A stretch of DNA of 47,352 bases from Phycisphaerales bacterium (GTDB lineage Bacteria; Planctomycetota; Phycisphaerae; UBA1845; PWPN01): NCBI GenBank assembly GCA_012729595.1, contig JAAYCU010000129.1, positions 1-47,352 of the forward strand, read 5' to 3'. Position numbers and translations under genes: made by a program. This document shows, piece after piece, positions 38,116 through 47,352 of this stretch. The number at the start of each line of letters is the position of its first letter. The first letter of the stretch is position 1. The notes below the pieces were generated by a model. It saw only the letters and a program-made list of their open reading frames with translations, made no database searches and was not told the DNA's origin.

Positions 38116-39707
38116 GTGATCAGGCATAGCATTCATCCGCGACATTGGAGCAGGTTAATCGTTTTCGTCCTGCTTGGCTTGAGTATGCCGGCGTCCGCCG
38201 TCACGTTGCCAGCTATCATCGGAGATCACATGGTATTACAGAGGGACATGGATGCCCCTCTCTGGGGTTGGGCCGAGGCCGGAGAAACGATCAAGGTTAA
38301 CGGAAACTGGAATGATCAGTGGGTCGAGACCCGAACCGACGCGGCCGGCCGATGGGTGGTACGGTTGCCGACCCCTCCGGCCGGGGGGCCGTTTGAAATC
38401 ACCATTCAAGGCCGTGAGACGATTACTCTGAAGGATGTCCTGGTCGGCGAAGTCTGGATCTGTTCCGGGCAATCCAACATGCATATGTCGCTCAAGCCGA
38501 CGGTCAACTGGCACACGGGCTGTCTGAACTATGAGAAAGAAGTGGCCGAGGCCCACTTTCCACATATTCGCCTGTTGACCGTTGAGAGGCGCGCTTTCAG
38601 CGAACCCCTTTCCGACTGCCAAGGTAGTTGGCAACCTTGTTCTCCGGATACCGTTGCCGAATTTTCCGCGGTTGCCTACTTCTTCGGTCGCCGATTACAC
38701 AGGCAATTGAACCTGCCCGTTGGTCTTATTAACACCTCCTGGGGAGGGACCGCGATCGAGTCATGGACCCCGATGGAAATTCTGCAAGGTGAACCTTTAT
38801 GCGCGGACATTCTGGACAAGTACCACAAGGCTGTCCAACGATTTCCCGCCGCCATGGAGGAATATCGGCGGCAGTTGACCTCCTGGGTTGAGCGGGTGAT
38901 CGAGGCTCGTGAACAAGGCCGGCTGAATCCTCCTATGCCGGGCGCGCCCCCCGGTCCGGGTTTGCGGGATAGCCCGGCCGCTATATACAATGCCATGATT
39001 GCGCCGTTGGTGCCTTTCGGAATCCGGGGGGCCATATGGTATCAGGGAGAGTCTAATGCCAGTGACCCTGCTCGCTACCGCGTACTGTTGCCCGCGATGA
39101 TTTCAGGATGGCGTACAATCTGGCAACAGGGTGATTTCCCCTTTTATTTCGTGCAATTGGCCAGTTGGGACGTAACTCCAGCACCGAATCTGACCCCGGA
39201 AGGTTGGGCTGAGCTCCGGGACGCACAACGAATGACCCTTGCCCTGTCTAATACCGGCATGGCCGTCACCGTGGATATCGGGGATAAATACGATATTCAT
39301 CCCCGTAATAAGCAGGAAGTCGGCCGACGCCTGGCCCTTTGGGCTTTGGCAAGAACCTATGCGCAAGATGTCATATATTCCGGCCCACTTTTTAAATCCA
39401 TGTCGGTCGAGGGAGATCAGGTCGTACTCCAGTTCGATCATGTCGGAGGAGGGCTGGTTTCCGCCAGTGCCCGTCAATCAAAGGTTTTCTAGTCTCCGGT
39501 GCCGATCAGACCTTTTATCCGGCCGAGGCCAAGATCGTCGGAGATACGGTCGTGGTTCGAGCCGACGCGGTACCCGAGCCGGTCGCGGTACGTTATGCTT
39601 GGTGGGATAATCCTGAAATCGGTTTGTCCAACAAGGAAAACCTGCCCGCCTCGCCTTTCCGGACGGATGACTGGGTAGGCATACGCATCAAACCGGATAC
39701 CGAGTGA
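38116..39707 (+). pseudogene. Sialate O-acetylesterase-like (SGNH/SASA) protein with one frameshift near 39465-39475
   Basis: ICSGQSNMHMSLKP and GAIWYQGESNASDPARYRVLLPAMISGWR in the first ORF; C-terminal [65 protein letters not shown] continues in another frame to TGA at 39705-39707. Confidence 0.85.
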
Positions 39708-39715
39708 TAAACCAC

Positions 39716-40114
39716 TTACAATAATTCGGTCGGCAGGATATCGTCATTTGATGAAGGTCGAGGCGGCGGTGGCTCGTTTCCTCTGGTCGTGGGGTATCGC
39801 GATGGCGTATAAGATTGCTCGCTAGCGGCCTCTAGCGCCATGCTGGAAGGCTCGAAGGCCTCTTGTGCATGCTCCAGCCAAGTGGCCAGGAGCAGCGCGT
39901 TGATTTTGTAGCGAAGGTAACGCCCCTCGCGCTGGATGCTTACGAGATCGGCGGCTTTAAGCTCTTTCAAATGAAACGAAACTGCGTTAGGGGCCAAGCC
40001 AACCATACGACCGAGTTCACCGGCCACCATCGGTTCCCGGCATAAAGCCGATAGTATCCTCCGCCGATTTTCGTCGGCCAAGGCCTTGAACACTCTGTCG
40101 TATAAGTTATTCAT
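39716..40114 (-). CDS. ArsR-family winged-helix transcriptional regulator
   Basis: VFKALADENRRRILSALCREPMVAGELGRMVGLAPNAVSFHLKELKAADLVSIQREGRYLRYKIN. Confidence 0.92.
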   Translation of the reverse strand: MNNLYDRVFKALADENRRRILSALCREPMVAGELGRMVGLAPNAVSFHLKELKAADLVSIQREGRYLRYKINALLLATWLEHAQEAFEPSSMALEAASEQSYTPSRYPTTRGNEPPPPRPSSNDDILPTELL

Positions 40115-40493
40115 GTTCAACAATTCAACTAATGTTGGCATATGAGCTTGGTTCTGTCAACCCCGGAAATTGTCAATCTGAGGGTTTTCGGGACAATACT
40201 GGGGTTATTGGCGTAATTGGAGATTAAATACAGTAGTACTTGCGTGGGATTCCTGATATCTGGTTAACCCTCCGTGTATTGGCGGGGACTAACTCCAGGT
40301 ACTGAAGGGGATTGGGGGTCGCATATTTTTTTGTATGACGTGTCAGGCAACAATTCGGAATGCCGGTATGGCAAGCAGTCCGTCCTCCCCAAAATGTTTG
40401 CGGAACGGTTCGACGGTTGTGTGCGGGTCCATTAGAATACCCGCCGACTTCGCTTGATACGCGAGCAGGAAACGGTTTTCGAGGGAGTGGACA

Positions 40494-41744
40494 ATGCACA
40501 AGCAGGGTAAGCGTCGGACTGTTGTGGGTGTGGTGGGGGTGTTGGGTCTGCTGCTGTGCATGAACAGCGGCGTAAGCCTGGCTCAGCCGGCTGGACAGGT
40601 TGACTCCGCAGGGGCTCGGCTGGCTCAGGCCGGTGTGCAATTGGCTTGGCAGATATCCCTGCCTCTGGCCCATTCCGTTTCCATCCGCTCCTACCACCTT
40701 ATGGAAGAGAATATTTACGCCCTGGCCAGCGATGGGAAGGTGCATTGCGTCCGTGCGGACATTGGCCGGTACCGCTGGGTATGTCAGGTTGTCGGCAAGA
40801 CGGACACATTATGGCCGCCGGTGCTCTATCCGGCCTCGTGGGGTGACGAATTGGGTGGCGCGGCAGTTGGTTTTACGCGCATACATGATGTAGTTTTCTT
40901 CAGCACCGTCGGAGGAATCAAGGTTGGTACCCGCAGGACTCAGGCGGTCAATAAGGCCGCTGCAGTCATGGGGCCGAATGCCATTTACACAATTGAGCTC
41001 GATAAGTGTGTGGGTAAATATAACATCGAGGAGAGGTATCTGGATTGGCAGATACGCAGCAACGATTTACTGCAAATTTCCCCATTGTATCTGGCCGATC
41101 AGGGCCAGTTGGTTTTTGTCGACGAGGGGGGGCGAGTTGCTTCGGCCGATGGTGACGACAAGGAGGAGATATTCGATCAGCGAGTAGATGGTCGGCCGTG
41201 TGGTTGGCTGGCCGGTGATGCCGAAGGTATCTACCTGGTCACGGACCAGAATCTGTTTTATCACCTTGATCGGCGGACGGGTGAAGCGTTAGGGAAATAT
41301 TACCTGATGGCCGCCCCCGATGGCGGGCCGGTAGTTAAGGACGAGCATATTTACCAAGCCATGGCTCCGCGCGGCGTGGTCCAGATCAATAAAGCCCGGC
41401 AGGCTATCGGCTGGCGGATCGATCAAGCTCGGCGCTTCCTGGCCGAATGGCCCCGGCAGGTGGTCCTGTTGAATACGAACCATCAACTTGTGTTCGTAGA
41501 TCCGTTAAGCGGCAAAGTCGAGCGGTTAACCGATCTGGGCGAACCCTGTGATGGCATCAGTAATACGGTCAACGACGCGGTATTTATCACTACCCGTGGT
41601 GGTACTATTCGGTGTCTTCGCCCGTTGGGTAGCGAGCCGCTAACGGCTGCCGACTTTGCGACCCGGACGACCGCGTTGATGGAAACACACGATAATTCGC
41701 TCGACGAATCATCCGAGCCGATCTCAACCGATGGCGAACTGTAA
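40494..41744 (+). CDS. PQQ-like/BamB-like beta-propeller protein, secreted
   Basis: Signal peptide followed by repeats such as NIYALASDGKVHCVRADIGRYRWVCQVVGK and LVFVDEGGRVASADGD. Confidence 0.7.
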   Translation: MHKQGKRRTVVGVVGVLGLLLCMNSGVSLAQPAGQVDSAGARLAQAGVQLAWQISLPLAHSVSIRSYHLMEENIYALASDGKVHCVRADIGRYRWVCQVVGKTDTLWPPVLYPASWGDELGGAAVGFTRIHDVVFFSTVGGIKVGTRRTQAVNKAAAVMGPNAIYTIELDKCVGKYNIEERYLDWQIRSNDLLQISPLYLADQGQLVFVDEGGRVASADGDDKEEIFDQRVDGRPCGWLAGDAEGIYLVTDQNLFYHLDRRTGEALGKYYLMAAPDGGPVVKDEHIYQAMAPRGVVQINKARQAIGWRIDQARRFLAEWPRQVVLLNTNHQLVFVDPLSGKVERLTDLGEPCDGISNTVNDAVFITTRGGTIRCLRPLGSEPLTAADFATRTTALMETHDNSLDESSEPISTDGEL

Positions 41745-41946
41745 CATGCCGTGCCGAGAGCGGCTTACGGTTACTCATGTTGTTCCGTGCTTGCCGTTGA
41801 TTCCCCGCCCGAAGGCACGCACAAGAGGGAAATAGTCGCCTTTCGGAGCCATCGGGCCCTGGGCTCTCTGTTGGCCACGGGGTGTACGTCGAAGCCCTTG
41901 GATGGTGCGTAATCAAGCTTCAGTGCCATGCATTTCAGGCCTTCGG

Positions 41947-44900
41947 TTACGGGGAACAGTATATGTTCGCGAGGTTTCCCGCTCCGCTCAGGCACGCTTG
42001 GAAAACAGCGAAATCATCCTGGTTGATCACCCCGTCGGGGTACAGGTCTGCCTTGGCGCAATCTCCTGTGGCGGGTGACATATTATAGCATCTTTGCAAT
42101 AGTCCGAAGTCCTCAAGGTCTACATCGCCGTCGCCGTCAAAGTCTGCTGGTACGCGTGGTGCGCCGACGATAAGGTCATCGAGTCGTAATTCCGCACGTG
42201 CCCCGGATTCCCCCATTTTGTGGTAATAACGCCATAGAATCTGCACGTAAGGCTGGTTGAGAGCGGCGGCCGGTAGCATGGCCGTCTGCATGGTTTGAAT
42301 CTCCCCGTTGGGTCCGGCGACGTATTCCACCGGCTGGTCGTCCCGGAGCACATCGCTGAACTCCCCGGTAATGCCCAGGCGGTACTGAAGACGCAGCCCG
42401 TAAACGCGTGAATTCTGGAGAACGGTTCCCGCCGTCCATCCCACGGAAACCCAAGGGGCCCCTTGGGTATTCACGGCTAACAGGGCCCCGCCAAGGTCAC
42501 GCTCTCGGCCGGTATTGATGAATGATATACCGTCCTCGCCGAGCCCGTTCAGGCGGGTACGCCGCGTAGCGTTATATGGGAAGCCGATCGTGTTGCTATC
42601 GTCATCATGATAATCGTCATGCGGAATGAAATAGGCGAATTGCAAAGGGCTATTCAGATCAGGATCCGATTCGTCGCTTTGCAGGAAGAGTATATTTTCG
42701 GGAAAGACATGCTCGGCATGCGTTGGATCCCACTCAGTGAAGGAGAATCCTCCCTGATTAAGATTCCATGCCGCCGGATAGACCAATACCCGGAACGTGA
42801 TGGCGACCGGTGAGTTATATCCGTCGTCGGCGGTCACCGTTATTACGGCATCGCCCTGATACAGCGGCGCCAGGGTCAACACATTGCCGGATACCGTCGG
42901 CTCGACGACCAGGGGCTTGTCGGCCTCCGCGCTGAAAATTAACACATCGCCATCCGGATCGATAAAACGGGATGATAAATTGACCAGGGTCGGCGTTCCC
43001 ACAACCGCCTCGGTAAACGGGATCGCCTCGGCCGGTTGCGGAGGCTGGTTGGTTCCTTCCATCGGCAAACCTTCCATCGCGATATTGTCGAAGCGGTTAT
43101 TGCCCTCCGTGCCCGAAGCATTAGAGCCGCCGAACATAATACGCACAGCGAATTCAGGATTGTCATTAACTCCGGGGATTCCCGAGAAATCAAAGCTGTA
43201 CGTCTGGTATTGCTCGGTAATCTCGATTTCCTCTGCCCTTGGAATCCAGGGCTCCTGATCGCCAAGCCGGTAGTAGATGGATTGTGTCTGCGCTCCGTTG
43301 ACCGTCCGAGTTACGGCGTAGGACAGGCTGATATACTGATAGCCGGTTGTCGGAAGCTTCAGTAACAATTCGCGAGTGTTGGACGGGTTGCGGACGCGCA
43401 GGGCATAACCGGCGGGCTGATCCATTCGAGCGTTGAGTGTCGTGCCGGGATCGACGCGATCCATATATCCGCTGCCGGAGCCCGGGTAGGTGATCTGGTC
43501 CCCCGGTATAATCGAATATTCCGACATGATGGTAGTTAATGTACCGCTTGGTAGAGAATTACAATGCCAGTAATGCAGAAGGGAAGCCGGGCAGGTATAG
43601 GCGGCCTCGTTCAGCGCGCTCCATGTTCCGTTATGTAGAATGCGCGCCTTGATCGCCAATGGGCCTGTTAGCGTTATGTCGCTGTTGTAGATCAGTGCCG
43701 AAGGCGATACGCCGCCTCCGGGCAAACGCGGATCATCGCCGTTCTTCGTATAATATACGGTGCCCGAGGCGTTCGGATTCTGGATGGTCAGGGTGTCGTC
43801 AATAGAGGCGTCGCCGCCATGCATAGACTGACCGTTGATCAGGAATGCCGGTGCCCCGACCGACGGATACCAAGCGGGATTCTTGCTGGTAAACTGGCCG
43901 AGTACGGTATTCGTGCGTCCGGGTATGTACTGTTGCAAAAGACGGTTGCATTCGGTCAGCCACTCGTTGTTTCTCGTATAGGGGGGGCCTGTCGGACGCC
44001 GAGTATCGCCCCAGCGCGCCGACTCTCCAACTATCGCCCGGTCGATCTCGTTGACCCGATTCGCGAATAGCGCCGCGAAGTTGGACGGTGTTAGCACCCC
44101 ATTGTTGAACATGTGCTTATGGGCCCGATCGGCGAACAGCATCCGATATTCCGGATTGGCGATCCATTTCTGATGCAGCCCTGTCGGCGCCATGGGGTTG
44201 TTTTTAGTTGTAACATCCTCAGTGGGCAGCCAGACATATCCGGTGTCCAGGCAGTGCTCGGCGTCCCACATATGCCAGCGCCAGCGGCCAGCGGGATCGA
44301 AACGATTACAGGACGCGAACCAATTGGATCCGTCCCAGTCCGCGTTGCCGAGATAGAAATTGGCGATCATATAATCGATGAATTCCTCGACGGCCAGTTG
44401 TTGCCGGAGGTTATCGAGGGCGGTTATGGGGTCGGGTGCGGTTGCGGAAAGTGCGAACATGGCCAGGTAGTCATCATTACTTCCCTTAACCACCGTATTG
44501 GCGTTGTGCTTCAGTGCGTCGTAATCCTCGCCATCGCCGCCCAGGTATGACGCAGCAAACCAATGATCCGGACGTTCCTGTACCCAGTACATCCCCCAAT
44601 ACAGGCCGTTGAGATATAAATGTATAGGCCGTCCCTGACTGGCGTATCCCCCCATCGCCAATTGCAGATCGGCGGCCACCCGGTCGCGAACATAGGTTGC
44701 GCGTACCTTTTGAACGACATCACCGTCATATGCCCACGTCATATTGTGACGCGCATCAAGAATCAGATTTTCGAAACTGCTCGCCGCATGCTCTCCGAAC
44801 AGTGGATAATCCAGTGAACCGCCATACCCACCGCGAAATCGTAGACGCAGCGAAAGCTTGAAAATCGACCAACGGAACAGAGACGATCCGCCCTGCATGC

Positions 44901-46083
44901 GGACGCCGCAATTCGTGGCAAATGCCTCGGTGCCCGTGGGATCGATGAATTCCACCGAGCCGGCTCGTTCCGTGCCATCCTGGTTTTCATGGGTATAAAT
45001 CCCCATTGGTGAGCCAAAGAAATGCTCCAACGGGACGACCACCGACACCGTCGGAACAGCTTGCAGATCGCTTTTAAGCGTTGCCGCATACAAATGGCCG
45101 AACAGGCCTGACGGGGAAGCGATATCCGGATCCACCTGATAATCGCCGGGTTGCTCCTTGTACGTACCCCCGGGCCAGATTGCCGGATAACCCGTCGGCA
45201 CCACCTGCTCGCCGGTTGACGGGTTCGTGGCCTGCACCAATACCTGATTCAGGAAAATGTATGTGTGGGTAACGATTGTCGATGAAAGATACCCGCTTTT
45301 AAATGCCGCCGCCCGCAGGCAAGTCGTAGACGCAACTGCAATCGGCTGGGATGGATTATAAATAATTCCGGTGCTAGCCGTCGGTTCCGAGGTGTCTATG
45401 GTATACCGAATCACCGCGCCCGGCGTCGCGCAGGTCAGATGGACCAGGAACGGGGTTTCATAGAACCCGCGGGTAACACTGAACGAAGGCTGATCCACAA
45501 CGCCCGCGTGAGTTCCGGTATTGGCCGCTCCGATGGTAACGCCCGTCAAATAACCGGTATTGCTATCCGCTCCTATGCCGTAGGATACCAGCCCCCGTTG
45601 CATGGGATAATTCGAATGAGCATGCTCGATGGTCACGCCGTCGGGTCGCACCAGAGCCACGCATTCCCCTTCGCGGGAAAGGGCGAAGGTGGTATGTAAC
45701 TTTCCCAAATCATCCACGAATGGGTAACCGTATTTCGCGACTTCCTTTTTGGAGGCGTATACAACCAGATAGCCGTTCGGCGCAATACTGTAGCCTGCCG
45801 GAAACTGCCACTTGGTCAGATTGTTAGTATTGTCCGTGAGATACCACCCCGCTAAATCGATCGTTTCGTCGGATAAATTATGCAGTTCTATCCAGTCCTC
45901 GTAGACATGCTCTCCGTTGACGATAGTGAATAGATTGAGCGATGGTAAGGGGCGCAATGCGCTGATATCCGAATTGACGGCCATAAATTCGTTAATGACG
46001 ATGTCCTGAGACATTGTCGGGGCCGCCAAGGCAAGCATTCCTATCAGGACAAGCCGCCACGAGGTAGCAGTCATAGACGACAT
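41947..46083 (-). CDS. Secreted lamin-tail + chitobiase-like + CotH-kinase-like protein with C-terminal dockerin/EF-hand-like segment
   Basis: DIVINEFMAVNSD...EDWIELHNLSDETIDLAGWYLTD (LTD); GAVIRYTIDTSEPTAS (CHB_HEX_C-like); VRMQGGSSLFRWSIFKLSLRLRFRGGYG and WDGSNWFASCNRFDPAGRWRWHMWDAEHCLD (CotH); DFDGDGDVDLEDFGLLQRC (dockerin-like). Confidence 0.88.
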   Translation of the reverse strand: MSSMTATSWRLVLIGMLALAAPTMSQDIVINEFMAVNSDISALRPLPSLNLFTIVNGEHVYEDWIELHNLSDETIDLAGWYLTDNTNNLTKWQFPAGYSIAPNGYLVVYASKKEVAKYGYPFVDDLGKLHTTFALSREGECVALVRPDGVTIEHAHSNYPMQRGLVSYGIGADSNTGYLTGVTIGAANTGTHAGVVDQPSFSVTRGFYETPFLVHLTCATPGAVIRYTIDTSEPTASTGIIYNPSQPIAVASTTCLRAAAFKSGYLSSTIVTHTYIFLNQVLVQATNPSTGEQVVPTGYPAIWPGGTYKEQPGDYQVDPDIASPSGLFGHLYAATLKSDLQAVPTVSVVVPLEHFFGSPMGIYTHENQDGTERAGSVEFIDPTGTEAFATNCGVRMQGGSSLFRWSIFKLSLRLRFRGGYGGSLDYPLFGEHAASSFENLILDARHNMTWAYDGDVVQKVRATYVRDRVAADLQLAMGGYASQGRPIHLYLNGLYWGMYWVQERPDHWFAASYLGGDGEDYDALKHNANTVVKGSNDDYLAMFALSATAPDPITALDNLRQQLAVEEFIDYMIANFYLGNADWDGSNWFASCNRFDPAGRWRWHMWDAEHCLDTGYVWLPTEDVTTKNNPMAPTGLHQKWIANPEYRMLFADRAHKHMFNNGVLTPSNFAALFANRVNEIDRAIVGESARWGDTRRPTGPPYTRNNEWLTECNRLLQQYIPGRTNTVLGQFTSKNPAWYPSVGAPAFLINGQSMHGGDASIDDTLTIQNPNASGTVYYTKNGDDPRLPGGGVSPSALIYNSDITLTGPLAIKARILHNGTWSALNEAAYTCPASLLHYWHCNSLPSGTLTTIMSEYSIIPGDQITYPGSGSGYMDRVDPGTTLNARMDQPAGYALRVRNPSNTRELLLKLPTTGYQYISLSYAVTRTVNGAQTQSIYYRLGDQEPWIPRAEEIEITEQYQTYSFDFSGIPGVNDNPEFAVRIMFGGSNASGTEGNNRFDNIAMEGLPMEGTNQPPQPAEAIPFTEAVVGTPTLVNLSSRFIDPDGDVLIFSAEADKPLVVEPTVSGNVLTLAPLYQGDAVITVTADDGYNSPVAITFRVLVYPAAWNLNQGGFSFTEWDPTHAEHVFPENILFLQSDESDPDLNSPLQFAYFIPHDDYHDDDSNTIGFPYNATRRTRLNGLGEDGISFINTGRERDLGGALLAVNTQGAPWVSVGWTAGTVLQNSRVYGLRLQYRLGITGEFSDVLRDDQPVEYVAGPNGEIQTMQTAMLPAAALNQPYVQILWRYYHKMGESGARAELRLDDLIVGAPRVPADFDGDGDVDLEDFGLLQRCYNMSPATGDCAKADLYPDGVINQDDFAVFQACLSGAGNLANIYCSP

Positions 46084-46362
46084 AACATACTCCAGCAGAT
46101 ATCGATTTGATCCCCATCTCTGATACGCGAAAAGGCAGACAAACGCTGGGGAACGCGCCGTTTGCCGGCCCCTGAAGGCCGAATGCGTTTTTATTGTTAT
46201 CGCGCCATGGTCCGGTCCGATGTCCCGCCCGGTATTGTTGGACTTGTTTGTCCATCGCCGTTACCGGGGTGCGGGTCGCAATCTACTCGGATTCGCGTTG
46301 CGCCCGTAATGGCTGCGTGAACCACTTCCCGACCAGTCGGCGGCGCGATGCTTAAGCAATTT

Positions 46363-47055
46363 TTACTTGGCCTTGGAATCCGTTGTAACGCGATTAGCAG
46401 GGCGGCGACGATTGCATACCATCAATCCGCCTGCCAAAAGCAGCAGAGCGGCCGGTTCCGGAATCACATGCACGCCCGGGCTGCCGATGTCTCCGCTCAA
46501 CGCGGCCCATGAGTTTTGCATATCTCCGATGGACGACAGGGTCCACTCGTACGGATCATTCATTCCGAGGCCGGCCTGGCTGACCCATCCGCTGGCCCCG
46601 TCCGTGCGGATGCTGCCAGGGAAAACCTCATCCCCGTAGGTCAGGCGATCGACGAGTATGCCAAGCGCGTCGTAAATATTAATCTCGTCTGCGCGCCCGA
46701 GATTATTTCCGGTCGGGTTGCCCAAATCTCCGATGATCTTGATCGACATATCCAAAGACCACTCGTCGCGAAATCGTTCAACGGTTGTTTCTGTGATGAT
46801 CACGGATTCGCCCGGCATGACTATGCCGAACGAACTTAAATCAAAAATTCCTGGAGTCCGTTTATCGTCATCAAAACTCCAACCGTCCATATCGATCGGT
46901 ACGCTCCCTATGTTCGTCAGCTCGATGAATTCCCGTTCGCGATTACTACTGCTGTCGACCGCGCCTCGGTACATATACTCGGTAATGCGTATGTCGGCGC
47001 CGACGGCGGACGTGATTAGAACAAGCGACACAAAGGCTGTGATAATTTGTTTCAT
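46363..47055 (-). CDS. LTD protein with PEP-CTERM-like sorting signal
   Basis: MKQIITAFVSLVLITSAVGADIRITEYMYRG...REREFIELTNIGSVPIDMDGWSFDD; C-terminus VIPEPAALLLLAGGLMVCNRRR; upstream AAGGAGA ribosome-binding site. Confidence 0.85.
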   Translation of the reverse strand: MKQIITAFVSLVLITSAVGADIRITEYMYRGAVDSSSNREREFIELTNIGSVPIDMDGWSFDDDKRTPGIFDLSSFGIVMPGESVIITETTVERFRDEWSLDMSIKIIGDLGNPTGNNLGRADEINIYDALGILVDRLTYGDEVFPGSIRTDGASGWVSQAGLGMNDPYEWTLSSIGDMQNSWAALSGDIGSPGVHVIPEPAALLLLAGGLMVCNRRRPANRVTTDSKAK

Positions 47056-47352
47056 GATTTTCTCCTTGAGATAAGTGTTTTTCGTGATCCGCGTGAGTTT
47101 CTGGGTGGCAGAATCCGACAGGCTAAGCTCAGAGCCGTTGGCGAGTGCGCCAGCGTAGTGCATTAACCCCCCAGTCGCTCTACTCTAATATTCAATTGTA
47201 CCTATTTGCCGCTCAAATACAAATCAATTGGGCGTAACTCGCCAAGCGCGCCCACGTAACGTCCTATAATACAAGCATTTACAGCTTGCGGTTGTTTGAT
47301 ATAGTGGGCCTCCCGAGGGGAACATTGCTTGTCAAGGACGATGTTCGACCCA

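Overview
The window looks like a chromosomal segment from a planctomycete-like bacterium (high-GC; inferred from gene content and style, not from a database search). Most of it is housekeeping: rnfC-rnfD, an SLC13/TrkA-C permease, LemA, a HEAT-repeat protein, a SpoIIE-type PP2C phosphatase, RtcB, a CcsA/HemX-like protein with HemA, rpsP-trmD-rplS, YraN, TatD, a fused SecDF, a DsbD-like protein, a nucleoside hydrolase, a parvulin lipoprotein, IspG, a DUF3592-like protein, an NhaC-type antiporter, a sialate O-acetylesterase-like protein, an ArsR regulator, a PQQ/BamB-like propeller, a large secreted LTD/CotH protein and a small LTD protein with a PEP-CTERM-like tail. The left edge carries the 5' end of an IS630-like transposase. 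The main points of interest are: (i) a roughly 5 kb accessory insertion between hemA and rpsP, where a helicase-less PD-ExK + N6-methylase (type ISP/IIG-like) gene is flanked by two copies of a structured repeat whose hairpins show a compensatory base change and G-U-preserving differences; (ii) a second dispersed repeat ('NPKRKRG'-encoding) found near 14.1 kb and 37.9 kb; (iii) a cluster of disrupted genes at 34.2-39.7 kb: a multiply frameshifted ORF remnant, an NhaC gene with one in-frame TAG at a conserved D-S-T-A-S-P motif, and an acetylesterase with one frameshift; (iv) a SecDF fusion with very large periplasmic insertions. No rRNA, tRNA or CRISPR array was recognised.
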